Positions 12,098-18,293 of a stretch of 20,496 nt of DNA are shown piece after piece; positions within the stretch are counted from its first letter, which is position 1, and every line of letters begins with the position of its first letter. The notes beneath the pieces are model-generated. The model searched no databases, was not told where the DNA came from, and saw only the letters and a program-made list of their open reading frames with translations. Both the position numbers and the translations under genes were made by a program. The stretch spans positions 1 through 20,496 of the IMG/VR virus record IMGVR_UViG_3300030107_003683; one strand, 5' to 3'. The DNA comes from a virus.

Positions 12098-12736
12098 ATG
12101 AGTGTTGTCCTACCAGATAAATTAAAGCCAGCTATGGGTATTGCCATAGATATGTTAGTTACTGATCCAGAGGCTAAAATGAAAGATGTAGCTGAGAAAT
12201 CAGGTGTTAATGTTTCTACTTTGCGAAGATGGATGAAAGATCCTGAGTTTGTAGAGGTGTTCTATCAGAAGTATATGGTTACTTTTGGTTCTAGGTTGCC
12301 AACTGTGCTTAATAGTATGGTTCGTGAGGCTGAGGCTGGCAATGTGCAGGCTGGTAGGTTGGTTTTGGAACATTCAGGTAAACTTATCAAACGAGTTGAG
12401 GTAAACAATCATCAAAGTCCCTTTGAAAAGTTCCTTAATTCACAAGTATCAGACATGGAAGAGGTTGAGGTTTTAGAAGCTGACTATGAGGATATTGAGG
12501 TTTTACCTCAGCGACCTATTGTGCCAGAAAAACCCCCTACTAAAAAAGAGTTATCTACTCAACAAAAGAAAGCAGACAGAAAGAATGAAAAGCGTAGAAA
12601 GGCTAGGCGTTGGAGACAGAGAGCTGAAGCCGTAGGTGTTGCAAGACCAAATAAAGGCAGGCAAACCCCAGCACAAAGAAAGGCTTGGCAGGAACAAATA
12701 ATAAAAAGAGAAAAAGCACTCAATATTGCTTTTTAA
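12098..12736 (+). CDS. Terminase small subunit (putative)
   Basis: The 212-residue protein has an N-terminal helix-turn-helix at about residues 27-50 (KMKDVAEKSGVNVSTLRRWMKDPEF). A helical oligomerisation-like region follows (LNSMVREAEAGNVQAGRLVLEHSGK, about 73-97), then an acidic stretch (EEVEVLEADYEDIEVL). The C-terminus is very basic (KNEKRRKARRWRQR). This is the layout of small terminase subunits that bind the packaging site and regulate the large subunit. It is on the opposite strand from the large terminase and portal, which is unusual. A consensus promoter ends nine bases before the ATG, so translation may be leaderless; an ATG 12 codons in is an alternative start. The last 17 bases overlap the convergent zinc-ribbon gene. 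Confidence 0.65.
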   Translation: MSVVLPDKLKPAMGIAIDMLVTDPEAKMKDVAEKSGVNVSTLRRWMKDPEFVEVFYQKYMVTFGSRLPTVLNSMVREAEAGNVQAGRLVLEHSGKLIKRVEVNNHQSPFEKFLNSQVSDMEEVEVLEADYEDIEVLPQRPIVPEKPPTKKELSTQQKKADRKNEKRRKARRWRQRAEAVGVARPNKGRQTPAQRKAWQEQIIKREKALNIAF

Positions 12737-12860
12737 AAATTTTAACATCGTATGATTTACATTCAGGGCATTCCTGTTCTTTATCAACTGTAACAGCTAA
12801 TACTTCCCACACCCAATAACAATTCATACATATACAGTTTACAAGTGTAAACTTTTTCAA
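12720..12860 (-). CDS. 46-residue zinc-ribbon protein, TTG start
   Basis: A leftward frame from TTG at 12858-12860 to TGA at 12720-12722 encodes 46 residues with CICMNC at 9-14 and CPEC at 31-34, and strands between (WVWEVLAVTV). Two CxxC knuckles separated by about 16 residues are the classic zinc-ribbon layout, which is unlikely by chance in so short a frame. GGGGA lies about 12 bases upstream in the end of the preceding gene. The only ATG lies between the first cysteines and would lose part of the first knuckle. Its 3' end overlaps the small-terminase 3' end by 17 bases on the other strand. Confidence 0.6.
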   Translation of the reverse strand: MKKFTLVNCICMNCYWVWEVLAVTVDKEQECPECKSYDVKIFKKQY

Positions 12861-12861
12861 A

Positions 12862-13116
12862 TTATGCTTTTCCCCATTGTTCTAGCTCTGCTGAATATTT
12901 TATCAACTCTTCCCATAATTCTTTGCTAAATGGAATATTAAAATTAACAATAGGACTATCTGAGGAATTTTTGGCTAAAAATCCCAATAAATCATTATTC
13001 ATTAGAGATAACTCTTGTAATCCCTCTAATTTTTTATTTAATTTTTCTATTGAGGACTCTTGAGCAGATAAACATTCAAGCAATAAGCGTAATAAATGAT
13101 CTTCTATTCTATTCAT
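12862..13116 (-). CDS. Unknown helical protein, 84 residues
   Basis: The product is a probable coiled coil in its first half (RLLLECLSAQESSIEKLNKKLEGLQELS), followed by a more mixed end (FNIPFSKELWEELIKYSAELEQWGKA). Its position at the end of the portal and tail-completion series suggests a small virion or assembly factor, but nothing proves it. The start ATG at 13114-13116 lies at the edge of an inverted repeat and just after a possible promoter (TTGTAT, 18 bases, TATATT on the minus strand). Confidence 0.55.
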   Translation of the reverse strand: MNRIEDHLLRLLLECLSAQESSIEKLNKKLEGLQELSLMNNDLLGFLAKNSSDSPIVNFNIPFSKELWEELIKYSAELEQWGKA

Positions 13117-13138
13117 ACTCTAATATAACTTGAGTATG
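13114..13138. repeat. Inverted repeat over the start of the 84-residue gene
   Basis: CATACTC (13114-13120) and GAGTATG (13132-13138) enclose 11 bases that contain a TATATT-like minus-strand -10 element at 13122-13127. One arm includes the start codon itself. It could be an operator or, in a longer transcript, a hairpin covering the start. Confidence 0.4.
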
Positions 13139-13157
13139 TTCTTTAATACAATGTTTA

Positions 13158-13568
13158 TTATTTTTTTAGTGCTTTATTTATGTCTTGAATAAGTTTTTTA
13201 CTCATTTTATCTACTTCTTTTATATCAGTAATACTTAGTCCAGAGATAAAAGGTCTAGCAACAGTAGTTGGAACTTTGCCATCATTGTGATATTTACCAT
13301 ATTTTAGCAAAGACAGCTTATTACCCTCTGCTTTTATACTGTCATACATTTTACCAGATGCTTTTAGCGGTGGAGATGCAGGAAAACCCTCTCTCTTTCT
13401 CCATTTTTTAGTAGATTCTTTTAATGGAGCAAGCCTACCACTATCTATATTAGCTTTTGATATTTTTTCTGAATTTAAAGCTACTTTTTTTACGAAATTA
13501 TTAGATATTTTTTCTATTTGACTTGCCAGTTTACTAAAACTAAAGTTTGTTGTTATTTTTATGTCCAT
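13158..13568 (-). CDS. Virion morphogenesis / tail-completion protein (gpG or HK97 gp10-like)
   Basis: The 136-residue product contains SPPLKASGKMYDSIKAEG at about residues 65-82, then LLKYGKYHNDGK and ARPFISGL. The L-x-x-SG-x-x-x-x-SI box followed by a Y-x-x-x-H-x-x-G segment and a late RPF motif is the signature of phage virion-morphogenesis proteins related to Mu gpG and HK97 gp10, which act at the head-tail junction. Its ATG immediately follows the portal stop (TAAATG). This supports a structural role and tells us the leftward late operon encodes connector parts in addition to the packaging motor. Confidence 0.7.
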   Translation of the reverse strand: MDIKITTNFSFSKLASQIEKISNNFVKKVALNSEKISKANIDSGRLAPLKESTKKWRKREGFPASPPLKASGKMYDSIKAEGNKLSLLKYGKYHNDGKVPTTVARPFISGLSITDIKEVDKMSKKLIQDINKALKK

Positions 13569-14849
13569 TTAAGATTGCTCTGGTTGCTGAGGAGCTTCTA
13601 AGTTATTTACAGCTTTGTTTCCCTCTATAATCATTTGAGCTTGCTCTACTGTAAGATCTTTATTGTCACGAACCATTATTTTAGCTCTAGTTGTAAGATT
13701 GTTTTGAATGTCAAACTGATCTTTTAGTATCTGATCCTGTACTGTTTTAGGATAATCAATCTCTTCAAAGTCTACTCCGAATTGTTCTGGCAGTTCAATT
13801 CCATTGTATCCTGCTATTACACGCTCAACATTATAAAAATCTTGCTCATACATTCTCCAGAGAGCAATATCGTCATAGTAATCTTCTTTCCTCTCCATAT
13901 CCTTAATCATTAGTGATATTCCACTAGGAACTTCACCACCAGACTCAGCAAACTGTATCCATAAGTGATTATTGATAGCTACAAGCTCCATTTGGAACTT
14001 TATATTCTCTATAGCTTCCATAATGTTGCCTGATGGACTTGTTATATTATAAGCACCATCTTCCCCCATATCTAAGATCGTATTAGAACCTGCCCTGAGC
14101 ATACTTTGATCTGCTCTAAGTCCTGTAACCCACGGCTGACCAAACATATTAAACCTCATACCTAAGTTCATTTCAGTAAGAGCTATATTTACCTGCTCAT
14201 TGCAATTTACAATATCTGATGCTCCTTCAACAAAAAAAGAGTCTATTTGATCTTCTCTATGAGTAAAAACAAAAGGAATAATCCCATAAGGATTTTCAAT
14301 TTCAGTTAGCATTTTACCTTCTGCATCCATCATTCCATAAGACTCATTGCTCCAATACTCCCACTGCATATTATCTGTATTTGATAGATCTGCTGTGCTG
14401 TGCAGTAAAGGGTAAACAATAGAACTAGGAACAAATGGATCTTCGTCAAAGTATGCCTCAAAATAATAAATAGGTCTATAGTCAAAAAACTCACCTTTCC
14501 AGTGAACTCTGTTTGCAACAGTTCCAAGCAACCTAGTCATTCTTTCTGAATGTTTCATGCGAACATTTTTTGTTGGTATTAATTGCTCATAGCGTTCCGT
14601 AGCATCTCCTACGTTTCTTTTTGCTCCTAAACTGTAAATACGGCTTATTTTATTAATAAATTTTCTGGTAAAGTTGGTTACACTTGGTGGTATTTCCCTA
14701 AAAGCATCTCCGTTAAAGTAGTTGGTTATATACTGCTCTACTGAAACGCCAGAATAGTAATCTAAGTGCTTTCTTATTTCATTTCTTCTAGCATGGGAAA
14801 TCATTAGCTTTGTTTCTAGCAATTTGTCTTTTAACACTCTTTGAATCAT
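13569..14849 (-). CDS. Portal protein
   Basis: The 426-residue protein follows the large terminase directly and has the features of a phage portal, the dodecameric ring through which DNA enters the head. An N-terminal helical part (RRNEIRKHLDYYSG) leads to a wing region (YGIIPFVFTHREDQ near residue 190). Next comes the SDIVNCNEQVNIALTEMNL helix near 215. A long C-terminal helical stem includes AESGGEVPSGISLMIKD. The acidic, Gln-rich end (APQQPEQS) is typical. The start overlaps the terminase stop as ATGA and has AGAGGAT upstream. The length is at the short end for portals. Portal on the opposite strand to the capsid gene is unusual. Confidence 0.8.
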   Translation of the reverse strand: MIQRVLKDKLLETKLMISHARRNEIRKHLDYYSGVSVEQYITNYFNGDAFREIPPSVTNFTRKFINKISRIYSLGAKRNVGDATERYEQLIPTKNVRMKHSERMTRLLGTVANRVHWKGEFFDYRPIYYFEAYFDEDPFVPSSIVYPLLHSTADLSNTDNMQWEYWSNESYGMMDAEGKMLTEIENPYGIIPFVFTHREDQIDSFFVEGASDIVNCNEQVNIALTEMNLGMRFNMFGQPWVTGLRADQSMLRAGSNTILDMGEDGAYNITSPSGNIMEAIENIKFQMELVAINNHLWIQFAESGGEVPSGISLMIKDMERKEDYYDDIALWRMYEQDFYNVERVIAGYNGIELPEQFGVDFEEIDYPKTVQDQILKDQFDIQNNLTTRAKIMVRDNKDLTVEQAQMIIEGNKAVNNLEAPQQPEQS

Positions 14850-16159
14850 CTTTGAATCCTCTTCATTTCGTTATTTCTCATAGGAAACCTGTTAATAATA
14901 AAATACCTAAAAGCATCATTTCCGTGGTCATGCGTACCATCTTTTAATGGTTCTTCCTTTATTGGTTTCCCATCTTCACTTTCAGGGTATCTGTACTCCT
15001 CAAAATCTTCTATCAAATCTTTGCATTTTCTATCCACATGAACTCTCCTTACTCCATCTGCACTTTCAAAAAATCCTCTAGTATATGCAATACTAGCAAC
15101 AAGGTTTCTGCTCATTCTGTCCCTTGCAGATATAATCCTAATGCCACTACGTCTAAAAATCTCCATATCTCCAGCACCACTTTGACCTTGAACATTGCTA
15201 CCAGCAGGATCGCCATAGTAAGACATAATAGGGTAGCCTTTGGTTTTAATCATTTTAATTAAATCTTCTGTTTTAATGTTTTGCTTGTGTAGGATAGAGT
15301 CAAAAACACGAATATGCTCTAGTTCTCCATCCCAATAGGTTTGCAAAAATAAAACTGCTGGCATTCTAAAGCCAAAGTCAATAGAACAATATGTGGGTAA
15401 ATTTTGATCGTATGGAAAATCACCAGTATCCAAATCTCTGTTAAAATCCCAAACTTTACCCTCAAATACAGAAAACTCTGCTCCGAACTCTTGACCAAAA
15501 AGTTCTTTTGACATATTTCTCTTTCTTTCTATGATAGCAGGATCACTCAACCCCAGTGGGAACTCATGTTCATTTATCCACGATGGCGATGTATGGCTTT
15601 CCCACATTGGATCATCTGCACCTAGTTTAAACAAATCATATATCCAGTTTCTGCCTTCTGGTGTTGTTATAAAAATAACTTTACCTTTTCTACCTGCTAC
15701 TGTTGGGGATAGATACATATCCCAAATTTTTTTATTCATCTTGGCAACCTCATCAATTACCAAGAGGTCTAAACCTTCACCAACAAGACTTGATGGATTG
15801 TCTGCCGACATTCCTTCTACGATTGTACCCCATTTAAAACGAATGTACATATCTTTTTCTGATGCCTTATCTATATCATCTGCATGACCAACAACCATAC
15901 GTTGCCAAATCTCACGAAATATCAACCTAGCTTTCTTGTATGACATCCCCACTACCCAAATTCTTTTGTTTGGCTGAGATGCTACATAAGTAGCTTCCAT
16001 TGCACTTGCCCAAGTCTTACCAAATCTACGCCCACATACTACCACTTGAAATCTGGCATCTTGTTTTGTAGGGTAATGCAAAGGGATTTGCCCACTATGA
16101 GGTTTGTAACCTAAGTAGTCAAACCATTTTTTCTTAAATTCGTAATTTTTTTCTTGCAT
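14846..16159 (-). CDS. Terminase large subunit (ATPase and nuclease)
   Basis: The 437-residue protein has a Walker A-type VVCGRRFGKT (40-49), Walker B LLVIDE (132-137) and the coupling motif ITTPEGR (164-170) of the packaging ATPase. The C-terminal RNase H-like nuclease has acidic residues D261 (SIDFG), D317 (YGDPAG) and the terminal DHGNDAFRY (411-419). It drives DNA into the prohead and cuts it. It is transcribed leftward from an extended -10 promoter at 16181-16189, giving a leader of only about 15 bases with no strong ribosome binding site. It is followed by the portal with a 4-base overlap. All key motifs are intact. Confidence 0.9.
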   Translation of the reverse strand: MQEKNYEFKKKWFDYLGYKPHSGQIPLHYPTKQDARFQVVVCGRRFGKTWASAMEATYVASQPNKRIWVVGMSYKKARLIFREIWQRMVVGHADDIDKASEKDMYIRFKWGTIVEGMSADNPSSLVGEGLDLLVIDEVAKMNKKIWDMYLSPTVAGRKGKVIFITTPEGRNWIYDLFKLGADDPMWESHTSPSWINEHEFPLGLSDPAIIERKRNMSKELFGQEFGAEFSVFEGKVWDFNRDLDTGDFPYDQNLPTYCSIDFGFRMPAVLFLQTYWDGELEHIRVFDSILHKQNIKTEDLIKMIKTKGYPIMSYYGDPAGSNVQGQSGAGDMEIFRRSGIRIISARDRMSRNLVASIAYTRGFFESADGVRRVHVDRKCKDLIEDFEEYRYPESEDGKPIKEEPLKDGTHDHGNDAFRYFIINRFPMRNNEMKRIQR

Positions 16160-16180
16160 TAGATTACTTTACTAACTTAC

Positions 16181-16189
16181 ATTATAGCA
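16181..16189 (-). promoter_or_regulatory. Extended -10 promoter of the terminase-portal operon
   Basis: On the minus strand TGCTATAAT matches the extended -10 consensus TGnTATAAT exactly. No good -35 hexamer is seen, as is common for extended -10 promoters. Initiation is expected near 16174. The inverted repeat at 16199-16216 would then lie at about -25 to -42, a position suited to an operator or activator site. Confidence 0.6.
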
Positions 16190-16198
16190 TATCTTTAA

Positions 16199-16216
16199 TG
16201 CAAGAGTATTCTTGCA
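16199..16216. promoter_or_regulatory. Inverted repeat operator candidate between divergent late operons
   Basis: TGCAAGA (16199-16205) and TCTTGCA (16210-16216) form a perfect 7-base inverted repeat around GTAT. A further TCTTGCA half-site overlaps the terminase start codon (16152-16158). It lies between the leftward terminase promoter and the rightward scaffold gene, so one bound protein could control both directions. Confidence 0.55.
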
Positions 16217-16244
16217 CAATTCATAACTCACTGAAGAGGTAAAA

Positions 16245-16748
16245 ATGTCTGAAGAAACGACCATCGAGCCAGATGTAAAACAGGAAAACGTCACTAAAGA
16301 CGAAAACAATGTACCAATTTCAAGATTAAATGAAGTTATTTCAGAAAGAAATGAACTCCGTGAAATGCTTGAATCATTTAAAAGTAAGGAGGAAGAAGGC
16401 AAAAGAGCAAAGCTTCAAGAAGAAGAAAAATGGCAAGAACTCAATGCAGAGCTTGTCAAACAACTTGATTCCTATAAGCCCTATAAGGACAGATGGGATT
16501 CAATGGATAAAAGACTTCGTGAAGGTGCTTTAGCTCAACTTCCTGAATCAAAAAGAGAAAAATTTGCCAATGTTGATACCGAAGTTCTTTTAAGTATTGT
16601 TGAAGAGTTTACAGAAATAGAAAAAGTAAATCCACCAGACACTAAAGGAACAATACCTACTGAAAAAATAGGCGATTGGACTGAAATGTCAAGTGAAGAA
16701 CGTAGAAGAAACTGGGGTACGATATTGGAGTCATACGTTAAAAGGTAA
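16245..16748 (+). CDS. Capsid scaffolding-like protein
   Basis: The 167-residue product is acidic and dominated by coiled coil (RLNEVISERNELREMLESFK, then EEEGKRAKLQEEEKWQEL). It has an unstructured N-terminus and a basic C-terminal end (ERRRNWGTILESYVKR). An acidic helical protein with a basic C-terminal helix directly upstream of the major capsid gene is the standard layout of phage scaffolding proteins, which template prohead assembly and then leave. The ATG follows GAGGT. The intergenic gap to the capsid gene is only five bases. The assignment rests on composition and position, because scaffold proteins diverge quickly. Confidence 0.7.
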   Translation: MSEETTIEPDVKQENVTKDENNVPISRLNEVISERNELREMLESFKSKEEEGKRAKLQEEEKWQELNAELVKQLDSYKPYKDRWDSMDKRLREGALAQLPESKREKFANVDTEVLLSIVEEFTEIEKVNPPDTKGTIPTEKIGDWTEMSSEERRRNWGTILESYVKR

Positions 16749-16753
16749 AATAA

Positions 16754-17659
16754 ATGTCTAAACATTATCAAGGTAGTGCTGTAACTAACACGACTGACCA
16801 ACATTTTATACCAGAAATTTGGGCAGATGGAATTTATAAGTATTTTGAAAGAAAATCTGTATTTCGTGGATTAGTAGATGATTATTCTGCTCTTTTTGCT
16901 GGAAAAGGCTATGGAGATGTTCTTCATATTCCAGAAATGAGCTTGATAAGTGCATCTGATAAATCTGCTGGTGCTGATGTATCTTATGATGCAACTGCAA
17001 CTACAGAAACTCAACTAACTGTTAATAAACACAAATATGTCGCTAAATTATTTGAAGATTTGACTTTAATCCAATCTGAAGCTGATTTAGTAGAAAAGTA
17101 TTCAAGAATGATGGGTGAAGCTCTTAGCCGTCAAGTAGATGCTGATATATGGACTGAGCTACAAAGCTTAGAAGATTCATTGAACTTAGCTGATGATGAT
17201 ACTTTAACTGCTGGAAAATTTGAAGAAGCTTTGGCTACTTTAGGTGAAGCAGATATTCCTTACATGGATGGAGAGTGTGCAATGGTTGTTAATCCAACAC
17301 TATTTGCTGACATCTTAAATCCTTCTGCTGGTATTGCACAATACTTTATCAGAAATGATGCTGTTGGTGAAGGAAACAGAGGTTTACGCTCAGGTCTTGT
17401 TGGATCACTTTACGGAATTGACGTTTATATGTCAAATACTGTAGATACAGCTAACGAAGGTGGAGCAGGTGCTAACACAATTAGTGGAGCTATTTTCCAT
17501 AAATCAGCCGTAGCTTTTGCTTCTCAGCAAGATGTTAGGGTGCAAAGCGAATATTCGATTGATGCTTTAGGTACTAAAGTAGTCGCAGATTTGCTTTATG
17601 GTGTAAAGAGAATAGACGATACAGATAATAAGAAAGGTCTTAAAATCCGTAACGCTTAG
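16754..17659 (+). CDS. Major capsid protein
   Basis: This 301-residue protein is the expected size for an HK97-fold capsid protein. Early segments IPEIWADGIYKYFERKSVFRG and GDVLHIPEMS resemble the N-terminal arm and E-loop regions of short-type phage coats. The TQLTVNKHKYVAKLFEDL strand-helix is characteristic of these coats. Later, MVVNPTLFADILN and GIDVYMSNT match the conserved capsid core that precedes the C-terminal strand (VRVQSEYSIDALGTKVVADLLYG). It follows the scaffold gene with its own ribosome binding site AAGGT and is followed by a strong hairpin. No separate prohead protease is seen nearby. Confidence 0.85.
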   Translation: MSKHYQGSAVTNTTDQHFIPEIWADGIYKYFERKSVFRGLVDDYSALFAGKGYGDVLHIPEMSLISASDKSAGADVSYDATATTETQLTVNKHKYVAKLFEDLTLIQSEADLVEKYSRMMGEALSRQVDADIWTELQSLEDSLNLADDDTLTAGKFEEALATLGEADIPYMDGECAMVVNPTLFADILNPSAGIAQYFIRNDAVGEGNRGLRSGLVGSLYGIDVYMSNTVDTANEGGAGANTISGAIFHKSAVAFASQQDVRVQSEYSIDALGTKVVADLLYGVKRIDDTDNKKGLKIRNA

Positions 17660-17674
17660 TTAGTATTCTTAAAA

Positions 17675-17705
17675 TATTGGGGGTGTATTTATTATGCCCC
17701 CAATA
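17675..17705 (+). terminator. Strong hairpin after the capsid gene
   Basis: TATTGGGGG (17675-17683) pairs perfectly with CCCCCAATA (17697-17705) over a 13-base loop, 16 bases past the capsid stop. No thymine run follows, so it is at best a partial terminator. It may instead protect the capsid message from 3' decay and lower expression of the next genes. Confidence 0.5.
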
Positions 17706-17718
17706 ACATGAGGTTAAT

Positions 17719-17892
17719 ATGCAATATTGGAAACATAAAAAATCAGGTAAAGTAGAAAGAATTGAAGCAACAGTTGTATTTCAACATCCTGAAAAATTAG
17801 AAGAACTCAAGAAAGATTATGAACAGGTAACTGGAGCAGATAATTGGACTCCATACAAAGAATCAGTTGAGGAATCTTCAGAAGAAGAATAA
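17719..17892 (+). CDS. Small acidic-tailed virion-region protein, 57 residues
   Basis: An ATG at 17719 follows GAGG by five bases and opens 57 codons to TAA. The product begins YWKHKKSGKVERIEATVVF, a basic strand-rich start. It continues with a helix (PEKLEELKKDYEQV) and the segment GADNWTPYKE, and ends in ESVEESSEEE. I recognise no family. Its place between capsid and accessory virion genes, beyond the hairpin, suggests a minor structural or assembly protein. Confidence 0.65.
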   Translation: MQYWKHKKSGKVERIEATVVFQHPEKLEELKKDYEQVTGADNWTPYKESVEESSEEE

Positions 17893-17947
17893 ATAAATAA
17901 TCACAAGTCTCGTTCACGCTTGTGTCATAGCTTAGAGAGGGAGAAAA

Positions 17948-18292
17948 ATGGCAGACCTACATACACATTCAGTACAAGAAGCAGTAAATGCTACAGTTGG
18001 GGGTAAATGGACAGTATCAACAGCAGGAACAGCAGGAAGTTCAGCAGACGTAGCAAACACATCACATAAACTATTATTAGGTAGCACATCTACATTAGGT
18101 GTATATTCAGCAGTAGAGATATATTATAATTTTACTACATCTGAAACAAACGTAAATGCTAGTAACGATTTACTAATACCAGCTAATACACAATTTTTTA
18201 TTACAGTACCTAGAGGGTTAGGTAATACTGTATATTTTAATTTTAACTCTACTAGCACTACTACAGGTGCGGTAAGAATGGTGGAGATTTAA
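17948..18292 (+). CDS. Probable head decoration or accessory virion protein
   Basis: The 114-residue product is rich in Ser, Thr, Ala and Asn and almost free of charge, with beta-strand character (GGKWTVSTAGTAGSS, then AVEIYYNFTTSETNVNAS, then NTQFFITVPRGLGNTVYFNF). Low-charge beta proteins of this size after the capsid gene are often head-decoration or fibre-like surface proteins. No specific family is recognised. The start follows GAGAGGGAG. A weak 6-bp hairpin lies in the 55-base leader. The stop is two bases before the tail-fibre start, so the two genes are probably co-translated. Confidence 0.55.
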   Translation: MADLHTHSVQEAVNATVGGKWTVSTAGTAGSSADVANTSHKLLLGSTSTLGVYSAVEIYYNFTTSETNVNASNDLLIPANTQFFITVPRGLGNTVYFNFNSTSTTTGAVRMVEI

Positions 18293-18293
18293 T

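Noticed and set aside
11905-12147. An 80-codon leftward frame crossing the iteron array and the small-terminase start
   Set aside because: It overlaps the iterons, the consensus promoter and the first codons of a well-supported gene on the other strand. Its product has no motif and no good ribosome binding site.
15531-15887. A 118-codon rightward frame inside the large terminase gene
   Set aside because: It is the antisense shadow of the conserved Walker B region of the terminase; no ribosome binding site or domain supports it.
17190-17196. A second CTGATGA, the hammerhead core heptamer, on the plus strand (also at 19459-19465)
   Set aside because: Both are Ala-Asp-Asp type codons in capsid and fibre genes; no stem II, GAAA and cleavage triplet follow in a foldable order.
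17902-17924. CACAAG/CTTGTG inverted repeat in the leader of the 114-residue gene
   Set aside because: Only six pairs around an 11-base loop, no other conserved feature; expected by chance in AT-rich sequence.
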